Assembly: GCA_017516465.1 (NCBI GenBank)
Contig: JAFXCR010000027.1
Coordinates: 1-36,008, forward strand
DNA from: Ruminococcus sp.
Lineage (GTDB): Bacteria > Bacillota > Clostridia > Oscillospirales > Ruminococcaceae
Direction of reading: 5' to 3'
DNA length: 36,008 bases
This document shows, piece after piece, positions 1 through 7,295 of the stretch (positions are counted from its first letter, which is position 1; each line of letters opens with the position of its first letter). The notes beneath the pieces are model-generated. The model made no database searches and had not been told where the DNA came from. It worked only from the letters and a program-made list of their open reading frames with translations. A program made the translations under genes and the position numbers.

Positions 1-424
1 CATGTGCTGACGCACATTCCTATGTCCGGCATGGTCAGTAAAAGCTCGCTCGCTTAAACTATTACCTCGGCAGTTAATTATAAATGCCAGCGGGCAGCGT
101 GACGCTGCACCCAGTTCACGTTCCCATGTGCTGACGCACATTCCTATGTCCGGCATGGTCAGTAAAAGTTCGCTCGCTTAAACTATTACCTCGGCAGGCA
201 GCGTGACGCTGCACCCAGTTCACGTTCCCATGTGCTGACGCACATTCCTATGTCCGGCATGGTCAGTAAAAGCTCGCTCGCTTAGACTATTACCTCGGCA
301 GTTAATTATAAATGCCAGCGGGCAGCGTGACACTGCACCCGACACCAGCGGTGCCCCCGAAACACGTTCCCATGTGCTGACGCACATTCCTATGTACGGA
401 GCGGCAGTCTACTATCGCATACGA
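1..424. repeat. Tandem array of palindrome-rich intergenic repeats
   Basis: This gene-free stretch is built of four imperfect units starting at 1, 125, 229 and 371, each opening with CATGTGCTGACGCACATTCC. Unit lengths are 124, 104 and 142 bp plus a partial fourth. Unit 2 lacks about 20 bp present in units 1 and 3, and unit 3 carries an extra GACACCAGCGGTGCCCCCG block. Each unit contains short perfect hairpins: GCAGCG-TGA-CGCTGC, TGTGC-TGAC-GCACA and, in the last unit, GGCACC-like AGC-loop palindromes. The end of the array (about 341-424) matches blocks at 1551-1632 and 1682-1762, and further copies lie at the right end of the window. No convincing coding frame or promoter is seen. It is probably a REP- or MITE-like dispersed repeat family; function unknown. 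Confidence 0.85.
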
Positions 425-447
425 TAAAAATACCTGACGATAATTTT

Positions 448-524
448 GTAGGGACGCCCATTGGGCGTCCGCATAACGTAAATATACGAAAAAATAATGG
501 GCGGACACATGGGTCCGCCCCTAC
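448..524. repeat. 77-nt double-hairpin intergenic element, copy 1
   Basis: The element starts GTAGGG and ends CCCCTAC, giving short terminal inverted repeats. Inside are two hairpins: GGACGCCC-ATT-GGGCGTCC (452-470) and GGGCGGAC-6 nt-GTCCGCCC (499-520), joined by an AT-rich linker containing CCGCATAACGT. A second copy of the same length lies at 4009-4085. It abuts the stop codon of the minus-strand antiporter gene. It resembles a small non-autonomous repeat (MITE or REP type), which is inference from structure only. Confidence 0.75.
499..520 (-). terminator. Rho-independent terminator for the antiporter gene
   Basis: An 8-bp perfect stem GGGCGGAC/GTCCGCCC with a 6-nt loop lies 8 nt beyond the antiporter stop codon. 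Read on the minus strand it is followed by ATTATTTTTT, a U-rich tract. It is part of the 77-nt repeat element, so the repeat appears to double as terminator. Confidence 0.6.
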
Positions 525-527
525 TTG

Positions 528-1466
528 TCATCTTACAAAGAGATATACAGTATATCCCGCATAGAGAGCCACCATGGAGAGACCATGCCAGCGGACAAGC
601 TTCTTTTTGGGAGCACAGAAGCAAAGAGCAAGCAGGCTTACAGCGATGAAGAAAAGCGTATCAATGCAGTTCTGGGTGGTGAAGGCAATCGGGGAGATAA
701 CAGCAGCAATTCCGAGAACAAGAAGAATATTGAAAACATTCGAGCCGATAACGTTACCCATAGCCATATCGGTTTCGTTCTTCTTTGCGGCAACGATTGA
801 AGTTACAAGCTCAGGAAGACTTGTTCCGAGTGCAACAATAGTCATGCCGATAAGGTTGTCCGACATACCAAAGCTCTTGGCGATGTCAGAAGCTCCTGAA
901 ACAACCATTTTACCGCCTGCGGCAATAGCTATAACTCCGCCAATGATGTATATTGCACATTGCCAGCCGGGAAGAAGCTTGATTTCCTCATCCTCAGCGG
1001 AAGCAGTACCGGCTTTTCTTGCTCTGAGAGCACTGCTTATCATCAGGTAGAGGAAGAATGAAAAGAATGCAAGCAGAACAGCTCCAGCAATGCGCGAGAT
1101 TTCGTCTGTAAAAAATCCGAAGCCAAGAAGAATCGCCGCTGCGATTATCGAGTACGGAAAATCTCTTTTCAGCGTTTCAGAATTTATCGGCAGAGGATGG
1201 AAAACTGCACATACTCCGGCAACGATGAGCAGATTGAAGATATTAGAGCCGACTGCGTTACTTATTGAAAGATCGTTTGCTCCGGCTAAAGAAGCCGTTA
1301 CACTGACAGAGGTTTCCGGCAGGCTTGTACCCATTGCAACGATGGTCATACCGATGATAAGCGGCGGTATACTGAGCTTTTTGGCAACTGAGGAGCTTCC
1401 TTCTACAAAGAAGTCAGCACCCTTGATAAGCAGGATGAAGCCTGCGATGAGGATGACGTACATCAT
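528..1466 (-). CDS. Calcium/sodium antiporter (CaCA family, YrbG-like)
   Basis: Predicted 312-residue inner-membrane cation antiporter that would exchange Ca2+ for Na+ or H+. It shows the two inverted alpha repeats of the CaCA superfamily: the first has MGTSLPETSVS and then GSNIFNLL, the second has LGTSLPELVTSI and then GSNVFNILLVLG. The acidic residue in each GTSLPE motif is the expected ion ligand. About ten hydrophobic segments cover the protein, and the length is normal for the family. The start is the first of two adjacent ATG codons, with GGAG 10 nt upstream. The gene stands alone on the minus strand, divergent from the permease at 1954, with its own promoter at 1501-1529. Cation specificity cannot be read from sequence alone. 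Confidence 0.9.
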   Translation of the reverse strand: MMYVILIAGFILLIKGADFFVEGSSSVAKKLSIPPLIIGMTIVAMGTSLPETSVSVTASLAGANDLSISNAVGSNIFNLLIVAGVCAVFHPLPINSETLKRDFPYSIIAAAILLGFGFFTDEISRIAGAVLLAFFSFFLYLMISSALRARKAGTASAEDEEIKLLPGWQCAIYIIGGVIAIAAGGKMVVSGASDIAKSFGMSDNLIGMTIVALGTSLPELVTSIVAAKKNETDMAMGNVIGSNVFNILLVLGIAAVISPIAFTTQNCIDTLFFIAVSLLALCFCAPKKKLVRWHGLSMVALYAGYTVYLFVR

Positions 1467-1500
1467 GGTGAAATTTCTCCTTTAAAAAAATATTGAAAAC

Positions 1501-1529
1501 ATTATATCACATATTCCGACAAATTGCAA
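1501..1529 (-). promoter_or_regulatory. Sigma-A-type promoter of the antiporter gene
   Basis: On the minus strand TTGCAA (1529-1524) and TATAAT (1506-1501) are separated by exactly 17 nt. The -10 box lies about 35 nt upstream of the antiporter start codon. Near-consensus boxes and ideal spacing make this a good call, though it is not experimentally shown. Confidence 0.7.
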
Positions 1530-1550
1530 GCAAAAAAGACAAAATAATTT

Positions 1551-1795
1551 GGCACCAGCGGTGCCCCCGATTCACGTTTTCGTGCGTAAACGCACTCACT
1601 CTGTACGGAACGGCAGTCTGCTATCGCATACGAAAGAAATCAAAGGCGGTAATTTATATACAAAGCGTGACGCTGCACCCGACACCAGCGGTGCCCCCGA
1701 TTCACGTTTTCGTGCGTAAACGCACTCACTCTGTACAGACAGGCAGTCTGCTATCGCATACGCATTACGCATTACGCATTACGCATTACGAATTA
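1551..1795. repeat. Direct repeat pair with palindromes and an ATTACGC microrepeat
   Basis: This lies within the 487-nt gap between the divergent genes. Two copies of an about 80-nt block (1553-1632 and 1683-1762) contain GGTGCC/GGCACC palindrome remains, the hairpin GTGCG-TAAA-CGCAC, and end in TCGCATACG. Between them is AGCG-TGA-CGCT, the core of the left-end array palindrome. From 1759 to 1795 an 8-nt unit (CGCATTAC) is repeated about four times and ends in GAATT. The same microrepeat recurs at 4136-4168 and, reversed, at 6567-6598. The rest of the gap (1796-1882) is AT-rich and shows nothing further. Confidence 0.8.
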
Positions 1796-1882
1796 AATAG
1801 AAGGCAAGTTACCCAAAAAAAAGACAAAAGAGTGAATGTTGGGACATTATTTGTAGAAAATCCACGACAAATAGGAATTTCC

Positions 1883-1911
1883 TTGAAAAAAGGAAAGTAA
1901 TGTGCTATAAT
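1883..1911 (+). promoter_or_regulatory. Extended -10 promoter of the permease gene
   Basis: TTGAAA (1883-1888) and TATAAT (1906-1911) are separated by 17 nt, with TGC directly before the -10 box (extended -10). It lies about 42 nt upstream of the permease start and should drive the permease and the kinase-like gene. Confidence 0.75.
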
Positions 1912-1953
1912 TCGTAATGGATTAAATATACTTGAATTATGTGGAGGTTTATT

Positions 1954-3303
1954 ATGACAGCACAGATCTTTGCCGTTATAATCTTCGTGGCGATGTTCAT
2001 TATGATCGTCCTTGACAAGATAGAACGGCATTATGTAACTCTCGGAAGCGGAATCCTTACACTTACCGTAGTTTTCGGAATCTGCAAGCACAGCTGGACT
2101 TCTATCTGGAACACACTTGCAGTCAAGGATTTCGCAAAGGCTGAGTTCTGGTACGCAACATCCGAAAGCGAAAGCAAGGGAATCAACTGGGCAACGATTC
2201 TTTTCATCGCCGGAATGATGATAATGGTCGAGGGAATGGCAAAAGCCGGCTTCTTCCGGTGGCTGTGCATGAGGATAGCGTTCCTTGTAAAATGCCGTAC
2301 TATCCCTGTTTTCATCACATTCATGCTCATGTCTGCGGTGCTTTCAATGTTCATCGACAGCATTACCGTAATCATGTTCCTTGCAGCTGTAACTATCGAG
2401 CTTGCAAATCTGCTTAAATTCAATCCTGTGCCGATGATTCTTGCAGAAATTTTCTGTGCAAACCTCGGCGGAAGTGCAACAATGTGCGGAGATCCGCCCA
2501 ACATCATCGTGGGAACTTCACTTGGATATTCCTTCTTTGACTTCCTCTCGAATACAGGTCTTGTGGCTGGAATTTCACTTGTATTTTCAGTGGTATTCTT
2601 CTACTTTGCATTCAAAAAGGAGCTTGTTTCTGACGGCGGAGAAAAGGTTGATATCAGCAAGCTTCCTAAGCCTTCAGAGGCTATCACCAACAAGAAAGAT
2701 TTCATAATCAGCAGTCTTATTTTTGCACTTGCCGTAGTTCTTCTCATCACTCACGCAGTAACTCATCTCACAGTTGCAACAATAGGTCTTGGTATAGCAG
2801 TAATAACTATACTCACATCCGGAAAAAATACTCCTGAGATAATGAAAAAGGTCGATTACAAGACGCTCGTGTTCTTTATCGGACTTTTCATCGTGGTAAG
2901 CGGTCTTGAAGAAACAGGTATCCTTGAGCTTATTGCTGAGTTCATCGAGAAGATAAGTGCAGGCAATACAATGGCTATGATCGCTATTATCCTCTGGGTA
3001 TCGGCTGTTGCAAGTGCATTTGTAGATAATATCCCATTTGCCGCAACTATGGTTCCTGTAATACAGAGCCTTTCAGCTTCAACAGGAGTAAGCCTCCCCA
3101 CACTCGCATGGACGCTCTCTATCGGTACTGATATCGGCGGAAGTGCAACTCCTATCGGAGCTTCTGCAAACGTTGTCGGAACAGCCGTTGCCGCTAAAAA
3201 CGGTCATCCTATCAGCTGGGGCAGATACTGCAAAAAGCTTGCACCGGCTACGGTAATGGTTCTTGCAATTTCAACCGTATATCTCTTTGTACGCTATCTT
3301 TGA
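1954..3303 (+). CDS. SLC13/ArsB-NhaD-type anion permease
   Basis: Predicted 449-residue integral membrane transporter of the ion-transporter superfamily that includes citrate carriers, ArsB and NhaD. About eleven hydrophobic segments are seen. Two pseudo-symmetric halves are visible: GGSATMCGDPPNIIVGTSLG in the first half and TDIGGSATPIGASANVVG in the second, both resembling the substrate- or cation-binding hairpins of these carriers. The start at 1954 is chosen because GTGGAGG sits just upstream; an in-frame ATG at 1939 would place that ribosome site inside the gene. The gene lies 21 nt upstream of the kinase-like gene, so the two are probably cotranscribed. The substrate (dicarboxylate, sulfate, arsenite or Na+/H+) cannot be decided here. 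Confidence 0.82.
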   Translation: MTAQIFAVIIFVAMFIMIVLDKIERHYVTLGSGILTLTVVFGICKHSWTSIWNTLAVKDFAKAEFWYATSESESKGINWATILFIAGMMIMVEGMAKAGFFRWLCMRIAFLVKCRTIPVFITFMLMSAVLSMFIDSITVIMFLAAVTIELANLLKFNPVPMILAEIFCANLGGSATMCGDPPNIIVGTSLGYSFFDFLSNTGLVAGISLVFSVVFFYFAFKKELVSDGGEKVDISKLPKPSEAITNKKDFIISSLIFALAVVLLITHAVTHLTVATIGLGIAVITILTSGKNTPEIMKKVDYKTLVFFIGLFIVVSGLEETGILELIAEFIEKISAGNTMAMIAIILWVSAVASAFVDNIPFAATMVPVIQSLSASTGVSLPTLAWTLSIGTDIGGSATPIGASANVVGTAVAAKNGHPISWGRYCKKLAPATVMVLAISTVYLFVRYL

Positions 3304-3324
3304 TTAATTTTTAAGGAGGAAGTT

Positions 3325-3915
3325 ATGGGACAGATAATTATTTCAGTCGGACGTGAATTCGGCAGCGGCGGACGAGTTATTGCTGAGGCTCTTGCAAAAA
3401 GATTTGATTTACCGATCTACGACCGCCACCTTATCCTTGAAATCGCTGAAAAGACAGGTCTTGCACCTGAGCTTATCGAGAAGTACAACGAAAACCCAAA
3501 ACACCGTCTTATCTCACGCAATGTCAGAGGTTACAGCAACTCTATTGAGGATAATATCGCTGAAATGCAGTTCAAGTTCATTGAGGACAAGGCTGCAAGC
3601 GGAGAATCATTTGTTGTTGTGGGACGCTGCTCTGAGTCGAAGCTCAGAAAATACGACTGCCTCGTTTCGCTGTTTGTTCTCGGCGATATGAGCGAGAAAA
3701 TTAAGCGTGTAATGCAGGTTTACGACTTGTCTGAGGAAAAGGCTGAGGAGCTTATCAGCAAAAAGGACAAAAAGAGAAAGCGTTATCACAACTATCACTG
3801 TACTGCTCACTGGGGCGATTCAAGACTGTATGACCTCTGTATCAACAGCAGCCGTCTTGGTATCGACCGCACTGTGGATATTCTTGAAGAATACATCAGA
3901 GCAAGAGCTAAATAA
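3325..3915 (+). CDS. Cytidylate kinase-like family protein
   Basis: A 196-residue cytosolic protein of the cytidylate-kinase-like P-loop family (AAA_26 type). The N-terminus reads IIISVGREFGSGGR, the variant P-loop of this family, followed by the YDRHLI segment. A lysine/arginine-rich lid-like stretch (KKDKKRKRYHNYH) lies at about residues 150-165. It is shorter than bona fide Cmk (about 220 residues) and lacks the classic GPxGSGK P-loop, so it is probably not the essential CMP kinase. Relatives occur widely in gut Firmicutes, often near transporters, with unproven substrates. A strong AAGGAGG ribosome site precedes the ATG. It is followed by a terminator hairpin at 3923. Confidence 0.8.
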   Translation: MGQIIISVGREFGSGGRVIAEALAKRFDLPIYDRHLILEIAEKTGLAPELIEKYNENPKHRLISRNVRGYSNSIEDNIAEMQFKFIEDKAASGESFVVVGRCSESKLRKYDCLVSLFVLGDMSEKIKRVMQVYDLSEEKAEELISKKDKKRKRYHNYHCTAHWGDSRLYDLCINSSRLGIDRTVDILEEYIRARAK

Positions 3916-3922
3916 ATCTGAG

Positions 3923-3949
3923 GGGCGAACCAATGTGTTCGCCCTTTTT
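3923..3949 (+). terminator. Rho-independent terminator
   Basis: The perfect 8-bp stem GGGCGAAC/GTTCGCCC with a 6-nt loop is followed directly by TTTTT. It sits 8 nt after the kinase-like stop codon. The stem is a sequence variant of the hairpins in the dispersed 77-nt elements. Confidence 0.85.
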
Positions 3950-4008
3950 AATGCGTAATTGTGGTATCGGCATTTGCCGGAATAATGAATTGATTTCCGG
4001 AAACGATT

Positions 4009-4168
4009 GTAGGGATGACCATTGGTCGTCCGCATAACGTGAAATATCCGATAAAACATCACGGGCGAACACAGTTCGCTTCTACGGAATGTTGTTAGAA
4101 AATTTTTTCAATCCGTCCCGTCAGTGTCACTATAATTACGAATTACACATTACGCATTACGAATTGAA
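4009..4168. repeat. 77-nt double-hairpin element, copy 2, plus ATTACG microrepeats
   Basis: The 343-nt gap between the kinase-like gene and the cysteine desulfurase gene holds a second copy of the 77-nt element at 4009-4085, running from GTAGGG to CTAC. Its hairpins are GGATGACC-ATT-GGTCGTCC (4013-4031) and GGGCGAAC-ACA-GTTCGCTT (4063-4081). Differences from copy 1 keep pairing through G-T wobbles or paired changes. At 4136-4168 are ATTACGAATT/CATTACGCATTACG microrepeats like those at 1759-1795. The rest of the gap holds the terminator at 3923 and the promoter at 4178. Confidence 0.75.
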
Positions 4169-4177
4169 TCATAATTG

Positions 4178-4206
4178 TTGCATTTTTTCTGGATTTGTGG
4201 TATAAT
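4178..4206 (+). promoter_or_regulatory. Extended -10 promoter of the desulfurase-thiI unit
   Basis: TTGCAT (4178-4183) and TATAAT (4201-4206) are spaced by 17 nt, with TGG directly before the -10 box. It is about 50 nt upstream of the cysteine desulfurase start. Confidence 0.75.
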
Positions 4207-4258
4207 AAGATGTTACATAAAAATAATAAGGTATTGCCTTAAGAATTAGGAGCAGAAA

Positions 4259-5389
4259 ATGTCAGTTTACCTTGATAATGCCGCAACTACAAAGCCCTGC
4301 GTTCCGGCAGTTGAAGCCGCCATTGACGCAATGACTGTAAATTTCGGGAATCCGTCCTCCCTGCACCGTGCAGGTCTTGACGCTCAGCTTGTCGTTGACC
4401 GTGCAAGAAAAATAATTGCAGATTCAATCGGAGCTTCCCCTGAAAATATCATATTTACTTCCGGAGCAACCGAGAGCAACAACCTCGCTCTGCGTGGAGC
4501 CTCTGCCGCTTACGGCAGAAAACGGCGTAAAATCGTGATTTCCGCTGTCGAACACGCTTCCGTTGACGAGACTGCCTCTGCACTTGAAAAATCCGGCTTC
4601 GAGCTTGTCAGGGTTCCTCCTCGTGAGGACGGTCGTATCTATGCCGCAGATTTCCTTGCCGTGTGCGATGAAAATACCTGCCTTATCAGCATGATGCTCG
4701 TCAATAACGAAACCGGTTATATACTCCCTGTAAAGGAAACTTTTTCCGCAGTCAAACGGAAATTCCCCGATATCATCACACACTGCGACTGCGTTCAGGG
4801 CTATATGAAGCTTCCTATGAAGGTTAATACGCTCTGTGCAGACCTTATATCCCTCAGCGGTCATAAAATACACGGAGTAAAAGGTGCAGGAGCATTATAC
4901 ATCAGAAAGGGAATCAGAGTTCTGCCTGTTGTTACCGGCGGAAAGCAGGAAAAAAGTATTCGTTCCGGAACTGAAAGCGTTCCGGTGATAGCAGCATTCG
5001 GAGCCGCCGCAGAATATCTTGCACCGACTATCGCACAGCGGAGCGAAAGAGCCTCACAGCTGAAAGGATATCTCCTCAGCCGGCTGTCGGAATCGGAGAA
5101 TATCGCCGTGAATTCGCCGGAGGACGGCTCTCCGTACATTATAAATATCTCGGCAATGGGAAAGCGGTCGGAGATAATGCTGCATTTCCTTGAAAACCGT
5201 GGAATCTACGTTTCAAGCGGCTCGGCTTGCTCAAAGGGCGTGCAGAGCGGAGTTCTCGGAATGTTCGGAATCACCGGAAAAAGAGCCGACAGTGCACTGA
5301 GAATCAGCATTACAGCGGAAACGACCAAGAATGAGCTTGATGAATTTGTATCCGCACTGAATGATGGACTTGAAAAATTAAGAGGATGA
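4259..5389 (+). CDS. Cysteine desulfurase (NifS/IscS family, NifZ-like)
   Basis: A 376-residue PLP enzyme that takes sulfur from cysteine as a persulfide and leaves alanine. It opens with YLDNAATTKP, typical of the family. The PLP-binding lysine is K203 in SGHKIHG, and the persulfide-forming cysteine is C324 in SSGSACSKG. Length is normal. The gene ends 13 nt before thiI. In Bacillus subtilis the desulfurase NifZ is encoded beside ThiI and serves it specifically in 4-thiouridine formation, so the same role is inferred here. No iscU or sufU neighbour is present, which argues against a general Fe-S role but does not exclude it. AGGAG precedes the start. Confidence 0.9.
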   Translation: MSVYLDNAATTKPCVPAVEAAIDAMTVNFGNPSSLHRAGLDAQLVVDRARKIIADSIGASPENIIFTSGATESNNLALRGASAAYGRKRRKIVISAVEHASVDETASALEKSGFELVRVPPREDGRIYAADFLAVCDENTCLISMMLVNNETGYILPVKETFSAVKRKFPDIITHCDCVQGYMKLPMKVNTLCADLISLSGHKIHGVKGAGALYIRKGIRVLPVVTGGKQEKSIRSGTESVPVIAAFGAAAEYLAPTIAQRSERASQLKGYLLSRLSESENIAVNSPEDGSPYIINISAMGKRSEIMLHFLENRGIYVSSGSACSKGVQSGVLGMFGITGKRADSALRISITAETTKNELDEFVSALNDGLEKLRG

Positions 5390-5402
5390 AAGGATAATCG
5401 AA

Positions 5403-6575
5403 ATGAAGGAAGTTGTACTTGCAAAATACGGAGAAATGGCTCTGAAAGGGCTTAACAAGCGTACCTTTGAGGATATGCTCACAAAAAATATCAGACGCAG
5501 ACTCAGACCTCTCGGCAGCTTTACGCTGACAAGAGCACAGTCAACGCTGTACATCACTCCAGATGAGGAAAATACTGATCTTTCTGAGGTTGTTGACGCT
5601 GTCGGAAGGATTTTCGGAATCGCCGCATACTGCCGTGCGTGCGTCTGCGAGAAGGATTTTGCCGATATCGCAGAAAAGAGCGTGGAGTATCTTGAAAACA
5701 TCCTCAGCACAGCAGGAACATTCAAGGTGAACGCAAAGAGAGCTGACAAGGCATTCCCCATGAAATCGCCTGAAATCTGCATGGAGCTTGGCGGAATTAT
5801 CCTTGAAAAGTTCCCGCATCTGACCGTTGACGTGAAGAATCCGGAGGTAACTGTTACCGTTGAAATCCGTGATACTAACGCTTATGTCCACGGTGAGAAT
5901 CTCAAGGGTGCAGGCGGACTTCCCGTTGGCAGCAGCGGAAAGGCTATGCTTCTTCTTTCCGGCGGAATTGACAGTCCTGTTGCCGGCTGGATGATGGCGA
6001 AAAGAGGCGTTCACATTGAGGCTATCCACTATGTGAGTCCGCCCTATACATCTGACCGTGCAAGGCTCAAGGTTGAGACTCTCTGCGAGAAAATGACTCC
6101 CTACTGCGGAGGAATTGCCTTCTACTGCGTACCGTTCACAGAGCTTCAGGAGGCTATCAGAGACAACTGTCCGGAGGAGTTCTTTACGATTATAATGAGA
6201 CGACTGATGATGGAAATTGCCCAGAGAATCGCTGCAAAGGACAACTGTCTTGCTCTTATCACTGGTGAAAGCGTGGGACAGGTTGCAAGTCAGACGATGG
6301 CGGCTATTGCCTGCACTGACGCTGTGTGCAGAATTCCCGTATTCCGTCCGCTTGTCGGAATGGATAAGACGGAGATTATTGAAATTTCACGAAAAATAGA
6401 TACTTTCGAGACATCAGTTCTTCCTTATGAGGATTGCTGTACGGTATTCACACCTAAGCATCCGAAGGTAAGACCTCAGCTTTCCGACGTCGAGAAGGCT
6501 CAGAACAGCTTTGATTTTGAGCCGCTTATCCAGAAGGCAATAGAGGAAACGGAGCTTAAGACATTTAATGCGTAA
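5403..6575 (+). CDS. thiI: tRNA 4-thiouridine synthetase ThiI
   Basis: A 390-residue cytosolic enzyme that adenylates U8 of tRNA and inserts sulfur to form 4-thiouridine; some homologues also take part in thiamine thiazole synthesis. An N-terminal ferredoxin-like region and a THUMP domain occupy about residues 1-165. The PP-loop ATP-binding motif LSGGIDSPVAGW follows, with its serine at residue 186. The protein ends soon after the catalytic domain and lacks the C-terminal rhodanese domain of the E. coli form, so it should rely on the adjacent desulfurase for persulfide sulfur. The last two codons and stop (AATGCGTAA) coincide with the start of a dispersed ATTACGC-type repeat, so the C-terminus may have been trimmed or altered by repeat insertion. 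Confidence 0.93.
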   Translation: MKEVVLAKYGEMALKGLNKRTFEDMLTKNIRRRLRPLGSFTLTRAQSTLYITPDEENTDLSEVVDAVGRIFGIAAYCRACVCEKDFADIAEKSVEYLENILSTAGTFKVNAKRADKAFPMKSPEICMELGGIILEKFPHLTVDVKNPEVTVTVEIRDTNAYVHGENLKGAGGLPVGSSGKAMLLLSGGIDSPVAGWMMAKRGVHIEAIHYVSPPYTSDRARLKVETLCEKMTPYCGGIAFYCVPFTELQEAIRDNCPEEFFTIIMRRLMMEIAQRIAAKDNCLALITGESVGQVASQTMAAIACTDAVCRIPVFRPLVGMDKTEIIEISRKIDTFETSVLPYEDCCTVFTPKHPKVRPQLSDVEKAQNSFDFEPLIQKAIEETELKTFNA

Positions 6576-6713
6576 TTCGTAATGCATAATGCGTAATTGG
6601 CACCAGCTGTGTCCCCGAATCACGTTTCCTACAACAACGGGTGAACACAGTTTGCCCCTACATAGAATAACGTATAATAGCTATTTCGTAGGGGCGGATA
6701 TCATCCGCCTGAT
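6567..6713. repeat. Composite of dispersed intergenic repeats
   Basis: Four repeat modules are packed into the gap after thiI. Reversed ATTACGC-type microrepeats occupy 6567-6598. A GGCACCAGC...CCCCGAATCACGTTTCC block at about 6599-6630 matches those at 1551 and 1682. A half element GGGTGAAC-ACA-GTTTGCCC followed by CTAC (6639-6661) keeps pairing by two G-T wobbles. GTAGGGGCGGAT-ATC-ATCCGCC lies at 6688-6709. A TATAAT at 6673-6678 could be a -10 box for the downstream unit, but no good -35 box accompanies it. Confidence 0.7.
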
Positions 6714-6760
6714 AAATAGATATATTGTTAATTAATGCCAAAAACAGAGGTTTTTCAACA

Positions 6761-7288
6761 ATGAAAATTATGGAAAATAGTGGATGTACACCCGAAAATC
6801 TTGACAAATTGGTTACAAGTGTTGTAAAATTACTATTATATAGGGGCGTATCCATTTCCACGGCAGAAAGCTGCACAGGCGGTCTTTTATCGGAGCTGAT
6901 AACGGCTGTTTCCGGTGCGTCACAGATTTTCCAGCTCGGAATATGCACCTACTCGGAGCAGATGAAAACGGAGTTCCTTGGTGTATCTCCCGATATTATG
7001 CGGAATTACGGCGTTGTCAGCCGTGAAACTGCTCTTGCCATGGCGGCAGGACTAAAGAAAATTTCCGGAGCTGATATCTGTGTTTCTGTGACAGGAATTG
7101 CAGGTCCCGGCGGCGGAACTCCCGAAAAACCGGTGGGAACAGTCTTTACCGGCTTTGATATCTTCGGCAGACTGACATCATCTCAGCTGCCATTCAGCAC
7201 CATCACGGATTTCAGCCGTGCCGGCATACGCATGGCGGCGGCTTACCATATATTTGAAACGATTAAAAATGCACTTACGGAGGTGTAA
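6761..7288 (+). CDS. CinA C-terminal domain protein (nicotinamide-nucleotide amidohydrolase type)
   Basis: A 175-residue stand-alone version of the CinA C-terminal domain (PncC type), predicted to deamidate nicotinamide mononucleotide in NAD recycling. The hallmark STAESCTGGLLSELIT lies near residue 30 and GIAGPGGGTPEKPVGT near residue 115. The N-terminal molybdopterin-like domain found in full-length CinA is absent. ATG at 6761 is chosen because AGAGG lies 10 nt upstream; a TTG at 6725 is in frame but without a ribosome site. The gene ends 7 nt before the first sortase gene, whose ribosome site overlaps its last codons, so they are probably cotranscribed. The link to sortases may be only positional. 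Confidence 0.87.
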   Translation: MKIMENSGCTPENLDKLVTSVVKLLLYRGVSISTAESCTGGLLSELITAVSGASQIFQLGICTYSEQMKTEFLGVSPDIMRNYGVVSRETALAMAAGLKKISGADICVSVTGIAGPGGGTPEKPVGTVFTGFDIFGRLTSSQLPFSTITDFSRAGIRMAAAYHIFETIKNALTEV

Positions 7289-7295
7289 TACCGGA

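Noticed and set aside
1-424. CRISPR array
   Set aside because: Repeats are long (over 80 nt), directly abutting, and have no unique spacers of uniform length; no cas genes are present.
302-624. Short minus-strand reading frames
   Set aside because: They run through palindromic repeats, have no ribosome site and no recognisable domain.
1493-1900. 135-residue plus-strand reading frame
   Set aside because: It is made of repeat units read in frame and overlaps two promoters.
6650-6678. Promoter for the cinA-sortase unit
   Set aside because: TATAAT at 6673 is perfect but no acceptable -35 box lies 16-18 nt upstream, so it was not listed as a promoter.
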